From: Ceratodon purpureus
Lineage: Eukaryota; Streptophyta; Bryopsida; Pseudoditrichales; Ditrichaceae
Assembly: GCA_014871385.1 (NCBI GenBank)
Contig: CM026428.1
Location: 2,042,195 to 2,106,194 of the forward strand
Direction: 5' to 3'
DNA length: 64,000 nt
The stretch's first letter is position 1. Each line of letters starts with the position of its first letter. The position numbers and the translations under genes were made by a program. The notes beneath the pieces are model-generated. The model did no database searches, had not been told where the DNA came from, and saw only the letters and a program-made list of their open reading frames with translations. Shown here one piece after another: positions 47,499 through 60,774 of this stretch.

Positions 47499-49493
47499 TC
47501 ATATACCCACACATTGCTCTGCTCGAAACTGGTAACGTGACAGGAGGCGCACAACAAGCTCCTCAAACCGACGAGCACCTGGTCCAGGTCTCAACAAGGT
47601 GGCATTCTCGCCCCGAACTGCACACGGATCGTCCAACGGACCAATGCACCAGCCGCCAGGAGTGAATTTATTCTTCCCCCGTTTGAGAAGCTCCTCGTCA
47701 ATTCTGTCCAACACCACGTCGTCCTTCTGGAATTTCCGAGCGAAGGCGGCTCCGCTCGTGGTCATGTTGTCGTAGAAGTCGAGGGAGAGAGACAAGGGGT
47801 GTTGCTTGGGCGGATTGTCCCAGGCGATGAAGTGGAGGTCGTGGTTTACAGTTGTGTTGCGAAACTCCTGGCTGTTGCAGATTACGGTGTGGAAGTAGCC
47901 TTCCGGTGAGGAAACGAAATTTGTGTAGTACATGAGCAGAGTTCGTGGGAGGTTGTCCCAGCCCACGGTGCAATATTCCATGAAGGAACGTGTTAGTACG
48001 ATCCATGCTGATCCTGTTCCCCAGACAGGCCCATGTCACATGATGTTGCAATAAAACTGAAACGTGTTTGCAAAATGTGTGCTAATGCTCGTTAGAATAT
48101 GCTATATTCAAGGCTAACATCGAAGAATAAAAGAATAAGTTCGAATAAATGTTATGCGAAGTGGTTAGATATTACTCAACCATTGGGACATTTCATGGTT
48201 CATGTGAAAGTAAGTCATACCTGTAAACAAACGAAATGCAGTGGGTATAGCTCGTCGCTGTGTGGCCCAAAAGATATCGGTCTTTTTATCGAGGTACAGT
48301 CCAGGGTCGATGATGATGGGCTTTGCTCTCTGAAACCTGGTATCGAAATAAATCACCATGTGAGTATTTATTAACTAATTTCTTGTAAATTTCACATTGT
48401 AACAGTTATCATGTGCTCAATGCAAGGTATCATTACACAGACAATTTAGCATATTGAGAATATGCTACGGATAGAAAGAACTGAACCATGAAACTTCGTT
48501 AAATATTTATGACAGACTGAAAATGCCAACACGACATCACTAGGAAATGCATGAAGTATCAAACATTTACAACACGAAGTCCGGTAAATCACAAAGCAGC
48601 TGTTTATAGTGAGAGAATAGATGTTTGGATTACTCTTTCCAACCGATGTCACTCGTGTGCTCGATGAAATTAAGGTCCTTCGGCAGATACGAGAAAACAT
48701 GAAGAAGATCTGCAATCACCATAGACAAATTCAAATGATCTTTAACGTTCAGCTCATCATTTGAACGGAACAATGAGCAACAGATGCGAATCCAAACGAA
48801 AGAATTGAGATTGATTGAATATCACTCACCATCTTGAGTAATGAGGGGATAATCAGAAGCGCTCAGATTGATGAACCAATCCCAATCTTTGACCTTCCTC
48901 AGCAAAATTGCTGCTCCATGTAATGTTGCAGCGACCATAGTGGGACCCTTGTAAGTCACCAAATTAGCCTTCCCAACCATAAACACATTCTTCACCTCGT
49001 CGTACATGGGCTCCTTCCTCACATACCGTGCTAACTCTACACGCTCCCGAGTAGGTGCTTCAAGATCCAAGTGCAGGAGGTAGTAATTGTGGGGGTGATA
49101 CAAGGCTTGCAGCGTTCGTTGCATCCGAAAACCATCACCCTTGGTGCCGGATATCAAGTACGCAAACTTGGGTGGAGGCGGTAGTGAATTAGCAATCGAC
49201 TCCTTCTCAATAATTTGAAAGGCATTTTCCGGCTGGACAGAGTCTCTGGCAGGTTGAATTGTCACCGACGGTGCATGACTGATAAATCCCAAACCGAGAG
49301 TTGCCAGGAGGAGTAGGATAATTGAGATCGCAACGCTGGCCAGGAATGAGAGAAGCCATTTCCCTTCCGTAGTAGCCAAAGAAAACGGCACTTGAAGCAG
49401 ATTCTTCACGCCGTCCACAGCTCTCTGAGCTTCCCCTGGGAGCCGTGACTGTGTGGGCGACCTGCTTTGGGGCACATTTCCTCTGATCATCAT
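47499..49493 (-). CDS. GT14-family glycosyltransferase (beta-glucuronosyltransferase GlcAT14-like)
   Basis: Four minus exons (49493-48830, 48709-48634, 48336-48221, 48013-47499) give 456 residues, the usual length. Residues 1-50 are cytosolic. A single hydrophobic span (SFLASVAISIILLLLATLGLG) then makes it a type II Golgi protein. The lumenal domain begins KFAYLISGTKGDGFRMQRTL and contains HPHNYYLLHLDLEA, DWFINLSASDYPLITQDG, FIEHTSDIGWKEFQRAKPII, WATQRRAIPTAF, GSAWIVLTRSFMEYC and HTVICNS. These are hallmarks of plant core-2/I-branching-like GT14 enzymes. In Arabidopsis the GlcAT14 branch adds glucuronic acid to arabinogalactan proteins. Exact substrate cannot be told from sequence. The frame is open further upstream, but ATG at 49493 is the first in-frame methionine. 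Confidence 0.9.
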
Positions 49494-51049
49494 GTCTGGA
49501 ATAGCCTCTGAGCACCAGTTGAGCTGAAGTGCAATCGAAACTCCTTGCTCCCAGAGAAGTGATGATTCCCATACGCTCTCCGAGGGGTACTCAAAGCCTC
49601 TGAAACCACAACTCACGAGGCTCCAGCAACCATGGAGTATAATCTCAGCAACACCCGTGCACGCACATCACTCTTCATCGTACCTTCCTCATCTAGAAAT
49701 TTCATAAAAAAATTGCTACTCGGACACTTGGGCTGTCCCATTCACCCCATTCAACACCTGGATAATTTTTTTTGCCAAGGGCAACGCTCATAGAAACGCA
49801 CAATGCAAAACGCGACACATCAGAAAGTGAAGGAAGTTCTCAGCTGGTACGCATTTCACGCACATTCCACATGACAACATAGGCCATTTCACAACAGCGA
49901 AGATTTCCAGCACTACATTCTATGTCCACAACCCTGTCCATTGACAACAACCAAAAAACAAAAAAGAAAACAAAAAACCAGAACTCAGTGATCAATTTCA
50001 GAATCTGAACTGAAAATTTTCAATTGAATCACATGGGTAGGGTTTTCCCTTCACATCAATTCCCTCCAAAAAACAGAAGAATTCACATCTCACCAAACAA
50101 CGCCAACTACCTCCCTGCTTCAAAAGCCCCACTTTTGCACCCTCACAAACGCAGGCTGAAGACTCCTCCTCACAGACTCCTCATCATCGTCACTCAGCTG
50201 CACCACATCCTCTGATAATCTCTACAACAACTTAAAGCACACCAACTTTGCCCACCAGACTAAGTTAGAGGTGTAATTCCAAAGGCTCGGCCCACCAACT
50301 CCAACAACTCCCAACCATTTCCAAACCACCTGCACAAGTCCCACACCAACTGACTCCCAATGTACGGTTTTATTATTATTTTATTCCCTGCTCCAACACA
50401 GCTCCCAATGCCAGGAGTATTGAAGCATTGAGCTTTGGTCACCAATTGGGCACCAAATTGGGCGAGAGTGGTAGCGATGGAAAGAGCAGGATCGACAGCA
50501 CTGGGATGTGCAGACACGGGTGGGATGATCATGCGAGCAGGAGGAGGGATTGCATTCCGGATGGATGCAATGCAGATGGGATTGAGGTGACCTAAATTGA
50601 AGGGAATGACGGAGTTATGGAGGCCTCATCCCACTGCAAGTGAGTGTCCTCCTTTGCAGTGAGTGATTCTGTGTTTAATTCTGTGTTTTCAGTGCTCTTT
50701 TTGTTCCTGCATGCATTGTTATTGGTAACAGTATTGTGGTAATAGCATGGTATTAGTTTAAGAAATTCTGAGTTGTGGATTTCCGCATCGCATCGTTGTG
50801 TAAGACTGCCGCATGTTATTTTTTAATTTTTTATTTATTATACTTTTTATTATTTATTTTTTATTTATTTATTTATTTATTTTTTATTTATTTTTTTGTA
50901 TTTGAAGCAAATGAAACTTCATTGCAAAAAGTAGATTACATACCCTCGTCGGAGCCGCATGTTAATTATAAGTAATACGACTTATACGATTTATTGACAT
51001 ACTTCGGCATCCACACTATGAACACATACGATTTATTGACAAATAATTA
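49494..51049. other. Promoter side of the GT14 gene, then AT-rich spacer
   Basis: The first kilobase is A/C-rich leader-like sequence. At 50818-50905 lies a TTTATT-rich microsatellite, and a TTCATTGCAAAAAG word at 50920 recurs at 52409, which links it to the element relic there. An open minus frame at 50260-50532 shows no domain and is not called. Confidence 0.35.
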
Positions 51050-51246
51050 CTCCCTCCGTCTTATTTAAAGAGCATGGTTTGGTAAAATAATCTGTCTCAA
51101 AAAAAAGAGTGGTTTGTAAATTTGGCCAAATTATTTCTAAACTTGGCCACTTATTTCTAAATTTGGCCAACTTGTTTCTAATTTTAGAATTGCCCTAAAA
51201 TCTGCTATTATTAGCAAACCATGCTCTTTTAGTGAGACGGAGGGAG
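51050..51246. mobile_element. Stowaway-like MITE (Tc1/mariner type), 197 bp
   Basis: Terminal inverted repeats begin CTCCCTCCGTCT at both ends. About 29 of the first 33 bases match between ends, including AAAGAGCATGGTTTG. TA dinucleotides flank the element on both sides (51048-51049 and 51247-51248), the duplication expected of Tc1/mariner insertion. The interior carries three copies of a TTTGGCCAA-like word and no coding region. Confidence 0.85.
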
Positions 51247-51999
51247 TATAAGGTTGTCTGCCTATCAGGAATTTTTTATTTTTTTTGGGAAAACTTTGGT
51301 TGAACCCTGAATTAATTTATCATTTGATTCTTTGCCATACAAGAATATTATTAAATATGATTGTCACAAAAAATATAAAAAATAAATGTTTAAAGAAAAT
51401 CATTTTTTCAAACTTCAGTAATCTTATTATATGGCTAAATTATACAATTCTTGCACATGTGAATGTTGATGCTTTAATAAGTACAATGATACAAAGAAAT
51501 ATTATTTAATATCTTATACAACATTGAAATTTAATGTTTGGATTGGAAATAAAGATGATAGTGAGATTTTAGAAATTACTACTTCTTTTCTTATATATTC
51601 ATTTGATAATTATATTGACCAATTCTATCAAGTTTTCTTTTTATTTAATTTTATTCAAATCTAAAAGGTCTACTTTTATTGCTGAAAATTGTTAAATCCT
51701 TAAGTTGTATGTATTATATTTGTGGTATCTTATGTATATGTTAAATCTAAATAACTTTAAAAGGACTGCAATCCCTCTAAAATTAGAATCAAGGCTTTTT
51801 TTTGGCCAAATTTTGCTAGACTGTCAGAAATCAGGCCTCTCTGATTTTGTTCCTCCAAAAACTGGCAATTGCAATAAAGCCAGCAAGGGAATCAAGGAGG
51901 GGAAGATGAGAAAAGACCCGCCTTGTCATTAATACAAGGGCAACTTTTATTGCAAGAAGTTATGTCTGTGTTAGTTCTCCTTAAATTGGTTACACAACT
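51247..51999. other. AT-rich spacer
   Basis: No supported gene or repeat beyond short A/T tracts. Confidence 0.35.
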
Positions 52000-52375
52000 A
52001 ATGATAAGGACCGTTGATAAGTCAAATCCGAAGGTACTCTCAATTACCTTCATATTCCAACATGACATTCAGCATATTCATAAATAGACTGACTACAGAT
52101 AATAGATTTGACCAAAGAGCATATTCATAAATAAACTGACTACAGATAATAGATTTGACCAAAGAGATTTCAGTGTGCACATATGATAAGACTGACCATA
52201 GACCAGACTCGTAGTTAGATTGACTACAGATTCAGCTGAAGATATTCAATGTGCGGATGTGATAAGATTGACCATAGACTTAACTCATGGATAGATTGAC
52301 CATAGACCTCATAGATAGACTAACCATAGACTTGGTTCCTAGATAGTGTCACTACAGATTAAACCAGAGAGATTT
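52000..52375 (-). repeat. Irregular satellite, reverse orientation
   Basis: The reverse complement carries the words of the 28980-29575 array (CTGTAGTCAATCT, ATGTGCACA, TCTATGGTCA, TTTGGTCAAATCT). A 48-base sub-copy (CATATTCATAAAT...TTTGACCAAAGAG) is directly duplicated at 52070-52168. Confidence 0.8.
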
Positions 52376-52960
52376 TTTATTTTTGTTTTTTGGCATATGA
52401 ACAAACTTCATTGCAAAAAGAGAATTACAACCCTCAATGGACAAAAATCCAAGGCAAAAAACACAAGTGACGGGATAGGGACAAAGAAAGGAATCAAGAG
52501 CTACTTAGGTATTATTCCTCCAGGTGGAATGAGATTCCACTTAACAGTGAGGTTAGTTCGTGAGCCGAAGATGTTACAAAGCATCCACTTAGAGTCAAAG
52601 GCCCTAAGCACGTCTTGAATTTGGGCTTCAATATCAATCCTTGAGATGGTCTTAAGAGTCTTCTTCCAGCCAATACAACCATACTCAAATCAGGGATTTC
52701 CACACAAATTGCCTAATGTACTGTTGAGAAGGCTAACACTCATTAAGGATAATTGAACCCAGAAGGGGGCCTTCAAAGTTTGACACACTATTACAATAAT
52801 TTAGGTAGGTTTAGTATAGGTCAAGTGCCTATAGAGGGGTCTCTATGTTGTATGAATCTTGTACGCTTTCATCACCCAACCAATAGCATGTGTCGTCCTT
52901 CTGTACAACAGTATCAGAAGCTCCGAGCTTGTATATTGTAGGCTATTAGCCCAGCCAATT
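52376..52960 (-). mobile_element. Probable decayed retroelement coding relic
   Basis: Interrupted minus frames give protein-like pieces (VLRAFDSKWMLCNIFGS and NLTVKWNLIPPGGI) with stops between them, bounded on the plus strand by TTCATTGCAAAAAGAGAATTACAACC, a word typical of plant element relics. The pieces resemble the 3' part of a LINE reverse-transcriptase ORF, but I cannot place a diagnostic motif. A conservative reading is an unclassified decayed element. Confidence 0.35.
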
Positions 52961-53835
52961 CGATAAAGGATAGTCAATTTTAATATTTTCACCCCTAGCC
53001 CCTTCTTTTGAGGGCCCTCGGCCCTTATGCTGAGTTTGAATATCCTCTAATGCTTTCTAAAAGATTTTGTTATTTCTGCTTATCCATATGTACCATAAAC
53101 TAATTACTCTCAGTAGAAAGTTAGAAACCACAATTTAACTAATCCCCTCTTCCTAAATCTAACTGTTTGACTAATTACACACGTACCGAATGAAAATTTC
53201 TAGGATTCAAGTGTTAAATTATTCCTACCTTTTTGGATAATATGAATTAAGTGGAAGGAGTAATTCTTCACCTCCTTGGCATTCTTACAGTCACTTTAAC
53301 CCTCTCTATTTCCAGTACTATGGCCATGTCAACACTTCAAATTCTATGTCCTACCACAGATCAATGAGATCATATAATGAAACCTCAACCATATTATAAA
53401 GGCTAAAAATATAAAAACCACGATCAAATACAGCAGAATCATGCTTACAAATCTCAATGTCACAATGTCACAATGTCACAGATCAGCAACTACAAACTTC
53501 TAAACGAACCGAGTCCCCAAAGTCTGGAGGAAGCACAAGATCAAAGTTCAAACACCTTAAATCAACAACAAACAAACAAGATATAATCTAAACTATGGTC
53601 TCGACCAGCTATCCATCAGCACAGCAAATCATAAAGTTTAATCATCAGAAACTAATTTAATCATGAACTATAAATCGCTCCAAATAATCTGTCTCTGCAC
53701 CTTTCAGCTCATTAAATAATCCACCTTTAACTCAAGAATGTGGGACGTCGAAGATAGTACTCGTCGACGTATAATATGTAGTTACAGTACTTCGATGCAA
53801 GCAGACATATTCTTCATGTGTTCGATCGAAAGCAT
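52961..53835. other. Spacer and 3' region of the Ig-repeat membrane protein gene
   Basis: No gene is supported. CACAATGT is tandemly repeated at 53458-53478. The last few hundred bases are probably the 3' untranslated region of the minus-strand gene. Confidence 0.35.
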
Positions 53836-56800
53836 TTAGCGTTCCTCGAGTGGTCGGATTGCAATGCCATGTTCACGTAGCGGAAGGTTTGGAGAGAGGC
53901 TATCGCTGTGTCCAGATCCAGGCTTGGTACTTCTGGAGGACGATGCCATTAGAGCTCTTGAATCGAAGCAGGTGGAAACTGTGTCTGGCAGAGATGGAGG
54001 ATTGTCCTGCAAAGTTTCGGCATCCGAGGTAGCTTCGGAGATGGAGTCATCGGTGTGGCCTTCCATCGATATGCCCCGGAACTGGCGTCTACGACGAGTG
54101 TAACGTTTCTGATCTTTCCTTTGAGGGCTTTCAGATGGAGAGAATATGTCTACGGGAGTGCCCAGTCCTCCTCTTCCTGAGCCTGCTCCTTGTTCCGTTC
54201 CGTAGTCGTCGATGTCTCTTTTGCGCCGGGTGAAGCTTGCTTTAGCGAGCTCTCTGAGCATCTTGAGCTCCTCGGTCTTGCTGTCCTTGGTTGCACCTTT
54301 TGATTTCTTCCCTTCTATGGCTCTCTTGGTATTCCATGTCTTTGGAGCGCCTCCTTCTGGTCGGAGCTCTCCTGAGGGTGGGCTACCAGTGTCTTCGTCC
54401 TTTGATTTTGCTGATTGAGGAGTTGATCTTGGATCGATAAACGATGGTGATCCGGGATGGTAGAGGCCGGGGATAAGAGATTCAGGAGCACCGCGAGATC
54501 TCAACGGGCTACCTATGTGAGCTGCACTCTGCCCTTCTAAAATGCTTTCTGTCATTTTCTTCTCTTGAAATGGATTTGAAGAAGAAAGTGCAGCTGGTAC
54601 CGCCTCGGTGGGAGGTGGTGGAGGAATGTTTACAAATCGTGACCATGAGCTCCGTGGAATGAAAAGAATCAAAAACCCTCCTGCAAATTACACATTCAAA
54701 CTTTTAGAATTCAAACGATCGATCTCTATGTAGAATTCTCCAAGAGTATGCAAGACTCACTTTTTTATTCACCACAATGTTGTACCGAAGATTTGGTCAG
54801 GGAATATCCTTTCACTTCAAAGCGACATGAAACAAGTTTAGAACTTAGGAAATTGTGAACAGGACAACACAATGTTCAAAGAAGATTACTCACCTAAAAG
54901 CATTTTGAGCCCCTCTTTAAGAGAAGGCTCTTGCGTCGACGTTGAAAGACTTAAAAGCTGTTTCATGATTGCATACCACTCATTAACCAACTCCGCCACA
55001 AAGCTAGTTAGCAGGAACCCAAGCATCAGAATTCCTGCAGCAAAGTGATTCTCTGTTGGATTACCAACTGCGAGCAGTGCCAAGGCAACTGAGAATACCC
55101 CCACTTCACACAGAAGCGATGTTGTTTCAACAAGTTGAACACCTCTTCTTCTGAAAGGTCTGACTAGCACTAGATACACGAATTGTACAAGGTTGATCCC
55201 AAAGACTAGTAAAACTTGACTCCAAGAATGATCCGAACGTGGATATGCCCCAAACAACACTCCGAGAATGATTCTTCGAGAAAGGTCTAGCAAGATGTAA
55301 GCTGCTCGAGCACATCCTACTGTCTGATGGAAGCAGGATACCTCCACTTCATCACTGTCATCATCTGTATCTACGGAGTTATCGAATCTGCTCTTTGCGT
55401 AAACGTGTTCGGCATCAACGGCAATCATTTTTGGCGGGCCTTTCCGATCCTCAAAGAGCAATCCGTATCTTGGTAGGAATGTCAGTGCAAGGGTTCCTCT
55501 CCTGACCCACATTCCTGGAAATCCTGTGCCTGCCAAAATTGTGACAACCTTGCTTTGCTTTCGCGGAAGCTGGGAGCTATCGTTGCTTTCATCAACTCGG
55601 GAACGGAATTCCTTGTACTGAACCAGTGCTCGGAAGCATATCCCATGAATGACAAGAATCGTCACAGTTAGAAGGAAGACTACAGGAATCAAGAGCAGAA
55701 ATACACCGGTAACAATGCCCATCGCTGTGCCACCTGCATATAATTTGTAAACGAAAGGGTCGTCAGAATGTCACTTTTGTCAAAAAATTATTCCTGGAAC
55801 AGAAGTACCTGTAATTTGGGATGATTGAGCACATCACTAGTCTATTAGACATGCTACGTGGTACCGTTATTATCACAGCACTATTTCAATACTGAAACTA
55901 CACTTTCATAAAACCTTCATTGACAAATAATCATCGAAGAAAATTTCAAGAAAACAGTGAATTAAGGAATATCTCCAACCTCTGATAATAAAAGCGGATG
56001 CTTGGCAGAGGCCGGGTATTGCAAGAATCAAGATGAAAAGCTCTGGCCGAGGAATAGTAAGAGCTCCTCGAAGACATCTGTTTGTCCGCCAGCGTACGAA
56101 ACGCAAAAAAAGTATATGTAGCAGGACAAAAGCCCCAGAAATCACACCTATCCAGAACATATTCTGCTGAAAATCTCGCCATCTAGATGGAGATTAAAAA
56201 AAAAACCAGAATGTAAGGAAGTAAGGAAAAACTTCTACGTAAAATTGAGCAAGGATGTTAAGGTAGCCACTGTGAATGAAAGGCGTATAACTGTGCGTAT
56301 CATATTTTCAAAGTCCTTCAAGGTTCAATCCTTAGAATTGCATTCAAATAGGAAAACGATAGTTCTAGGCTTACCCAGCGTACTTGCTTTCCTTTACCAC
56401 GCTCATGTAAGACAATGGATTCTGCAATGCGAAGATAACCCATCAAAAAGTGAGAATTCAGTTGTCCAAAAAAAACTATTTAATGACAGCTGAAGGAGTC
56501 AACCAATACCGAACGGATTTGTATCACATCAGAAGAAATCAAGCATGTGAAATTGTCCAATCAACACAGCAACAAATGACAGCAAAAAATCTACCTCTAT
56601 TGAAGCTATCCAAAGATTGAAAACACTTCGTAATTAGCAGAGCATGAGTATGTAAAAGTTGTTGCACAGTCTTAACATCATGGAAACAGAGTTAAACATC
56701 AGTTTGTGAGAACTTCGGAGTAGGGTAATACAGTCTAATGATTTTTCAGCACAGCAAGAATGTTACCAGAAAGTAAAACTCGTAATCGTCACGACCAAAA

Positions 56801-59800
56801 GCGGGTCCGTATACTGTCGTATTGGCTCCAAGCAAACGTCCTCTGTGGTCAAATTTTGACACGAAGGTGTTTCCAATTGCAAATAATCGTCGTCTTCCTC
56901 GAAAAGAGTTTTCAATTATACTTGGGATGCTGGTCATAACCTTGCGTTCAAACTCAGAATTGCCTTGAGCTGGGTGGGAATGCTGCCAGGGTGTCTTCAC
57001 ATGAGGTATTAACCATTGCAGACCACTAGTCACCTCTCGATACTCTATCGGCAGACTCACAGATAGCCAGTCTGAGAGTGCAAAAATTTGGAGATGAGAT
57101 GCCATACCCTGCATCTCACGCAACAGCTCTAGTCATTTTATCAATTTAACGTTGCTAAGCCTTGAAATATGCCAGGAAATATATGTTTCTGAACCAGACT
57201 CTTCTTTCTAAGATTATCAACATAACCTACTTCCTTGCAGCCAACTTAGCCATATTGACCACTGCTCAGAAACCGAACTGGAATCTCTAGAACGTGAAAA
57301 ATGATTATTTCTGACATCTTCCTGATCACTGTTATGGGTAGGATTGATCGAAGCTCAATAGAACAAAAATTTAGCAAGTTGGAGCATACCAGCAAATTTC
57401 TTGACGGATCAATACCAATTGACCCAGTTTCGTGATCAGAGAGAGCACCAACAGCTGCTAAAACGGCAGACGAGATAGTAAGAGCTCCTGATACGAAGGC
57501 TGTGGTCAACAAACCGGCCGTGGTTAAGTAGTACAAAACGATCGAGACAGCTGGTGTTGTATCTGCACATCGGAGACAACAAAATCCTTAAACATTGAGA
57601 TATTGAATCTCAATTCTGAGGGAACAGTTTAGAACAAAATTGCATTTGCTCAAGCAATGAAGTCACTGCTTCTGGATAAAGAAACCTACAATGCCGCACT
57701 TGCAGTGTGGATGACGCCAAGTTGAGATTTCCCGCAATATCCACGCATTGGTTATCTGGGACAAAAGCTGAAACTAGAGTATTGTCGACGACATTTACCT
57801 CCAGCATATATGTGCTTTTGGATATTTCTCTAAAGCTGCAAGAAAGATTTGGAAATCAGCAGAATACTATGCAATGCATGTTTCTCATTGAGCCTGGCAA
57901 AGAATCACTACACCATCAAATGATGCACATGACAACTCCGTCATAGTTGAAGTGCATCAGCGACATGTCAAGTGCACGTTGAAGAATATACTTGAACCCT
58001 GACAACATGATCTTCAATCAACGCTATCTTCTTTGATAACATGATAAATTAGAGAGCCTCTTTATGCACCTGCCTTGTCAATGATCCTCCTGAGAGCGTC
58101 ACACCAGATGAGTTAAACCCGAACACCGCTTCAGTAAAATGTACTTCGATAGTCACAATGTGATTCTTGGACTTTGCTGGATAAGAAGTACTAAGATGTA
58201 CTTGTGGTCTCTTGGTATCTGCAACGTAAACGCCACAACAAGAAGTTAGTCATCTCTGATGCTAGCGATGTGAAACCGCCGTTTTTGTTAGGGTTAATTG
58301 TGTCGGCTGCAAATTGTTAAGGATTATTTGAATAAAATCATTCATTGCAATATTGAAGTGACAAAGCATGAATCGAGAATTTACCAAATAGAAAAGTGGT
58401 ACTGCTGGATTTCGGCACGAGTGTGCCATACCTACTGGCAACTACGTTTCCTGGAAGGCTGATAGTCACCACAGAAACGTTCTCGATGTTCCTCAGCTAC
58501 ACACAGACGACATAAGCTTAACATTTGTGGTCATTTACATGTTACCGAGTCGACGGCACTCATTATAGTTTTTAAAATCACGTATTAAAATGGCCTTGTT
58601 GTTATGCTCTGCTAACTATTGTTCGAGTAATTTCCATTCGGAAAATAATTTAAGTACTAGATTCACAATACACTTAGACTCACCACAAGAGAAGCTAAAT
58701 GCTTTCAAGCTTACCACGTAACCAAAACGCCTATTTGCGGCTGTGTTACGATGTGTTGCACTGAGAATGCCATCGCTCACATTCAACAATGCCAACAGCC
58801 CTTCAGCAGTTGTAGTGATCGGCTCATTGAAATCCAGATAAATTCTAAGGTCGGAGATTTTGTTGGTAGCTTGAATTGTTTGATGTCCACTCCCAATTGC
58901 GATATCATAGTCAGGAATGGTGGTCCACATGTTTACAGTGGGTATGGTTCGATCTGCACACAACGAGAAACGTCAGTTCGGCAGAGTAGCGGCAGCGAGG
59001 CATTCAAAAACTTATCATGTGATTTCAGTTGTCTACATATTCAAATGCCAGTTCTAGGGATAGCAAGAAGCATTGGGGATATATTTTTGACGCTGATTCA
59101 TCACATTAAATCACAGAAAGAAAACTTAGGAAGCCACATAGATGAATACACAGACCAAAGAAAAGCTGCTAACATGCTTAAATTCATACGCGAGCACTTG
59201 AAAATCACAAATAGGTGAACCGAACAAAATTACAAACAAAAGATGTAAGGAGGAAATTAGCCGATCCCGGAATCACAGCAAAATCTGAAAGGGTTAAGAC
59301 AGCTACCAAAGTGAATGACAAAGGTAGAGTTATCCGTCCTTTGGAACAGGTTTCCCGCTGCATCGGCACAGGCACTTCGGGCAAGCGTAACAACCACTCT
59401 GCCTCTGGGGACAGCACTGGAAAGTTCGACAAGCAACGTATACACTCGCCCCTTCTCTATTTCTTCTACAGTTGAAGGAATGACAGTCGCTGCACCAAAT
59501 ACCAGCAGCTGAGCGAGTCACTGACCACAGGATCAGTAAAAATTACATGTGATCTCGAGACAGAATGAACTACCTCAGAATTAAGTTGCATAAGCCTTTG
59601 ATGCCCTTTGAAAACAAATGAAACCATAAATTGCATCTAGTGATTTTTATGCAGACGCTGCACATCGAATTCCACGTCAAACGTACCTCACAAGTGCTGG
59701 CATTTGTGCAGACGAACCCTCCAGAATTTTCGCAGACTTCACTAAAAGCTATGATTATGGAAACATTTATTTTGTTCGTAAAAGCATGGCCTCCATCAAG

Positions 59801-60774
59801 TACAGCTGTTGGTGGAACAGTATCTGCAGTGTTGTCAAATGCGAGCCTTGTGAGACTCGAAGGAGGTCAAGCAGAAGCACAAGAAGGGCAAACATGAAGC
59901 TTCACCATAAGGGAGGGGATTGTTCGTGAGGGCAGGCGTCCGGAAGTAAATGCAAAAGTTGGATGTTCAAGTCGTTCGATGCTTACCCACAACCCAGCTG
60001 AATTGTGACGATGCAAAGGATCCATTCTGAACCTGTGCAGATACAATGAAAACGTGTTCGCCCTCCACTAAGTTCTCAAAGGAGGCCTCACGACTGGGGC
60101 AATCTTGAAAGGCGGTCTCATCCAGCTGCACATGATTTCCAGAAAATTTAATTACAAGCAATTGCTCGCAAATTCCTGCCATTCTTGCTCAAATGATAAG
60201 CCTAGCTGAATCTCTCTAGGTAGCGTTGTAACACACGAAACGTCTGCCTGAATAGCATAAAATGAAATTTTTGTTTGTGGAAATAAATCAGGTGGACTGA
60301 ATCAAGAAACTAATGTTGGCTTACAAGTCCTTCAAGGATTAAGTGAGAGATCTATCCAATGTCGTCTTAGTAAAATACGAGCATCAATAATCAAACTAGC
60401 AAGTCTCTGTATCAGGTCGAGAATTGCAAAATGCCGACACGTACCTTGCATTGTATAGAACATTGCTGTTCAAGGCAAGGACTAGAGCCATTCTCAGCAA
60501 ACACATCAAAGCGAAATGTTGCATAACTCTTGGAACTGCCGGTCAAGGGTGTCTCTGTGAACGTAATACTGAGGCCGCCTTGTCCATGAACAGAAACTGC
60601 ACCGAAGAGTGCCAAAAAGGCTGCGTAACCCAGCCATAGATGGAGAACTTTGCAGTTACCCATGAACAAAGAGCTATCGGATCCTGTTCTAGTCAACATT
60701 CTCGGTCTAAAGCTATTTCCATGGGAGTCCTTCGACCAACTGCTGAATTGAACAGGCAAGAATAGCTGAACCAT
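53836..60774 (-). CDS. Multi-pass membrane protein with bacterial-type Ig-like repeats in its ectodomain
   Basis: A minus gene of about 13 exons. Defined exons: 60774-60445, 60125-59987, 59823-59687, then about 59510-59320, 58955-58720, 58500-58385, 58220-58080, 57840-57675, 57560-57390, 57120-56760, 56165-55980, and defined 55733-54894 and 54680-53836. The N terminus has a signal or anchor (LHLWLGYAAFLALFGAVSVHG). Several ectodomain repeats begin DTVPPTAVL, DRTIPTVNM and DTKRPQVHL, carry FSE or FTEAV strands and end with DAAGN or DIAGN, the pattern of bacterial Big/SbsA-type Ig domains. About eight membrane spans follow (for example FWIGVISGAFVLLHILFLRF, AMGIVTGVFLLLIPVVFLL, HFAAGILMLGFLLTSFVAEL), then a 280-residue Pro/Ser/Arg-rich cytosolic tail. 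It is probably at the plasma membrane, possibly TRP/Flc-channel-like. The exact function and several middle junctions are not settled. Confidence 0.7.

Noticed and set aside
50260..50532. Minus ORF of 90 codons
   Set aside because: No domain and no supporting neighbours; lies in leader-like sequence.
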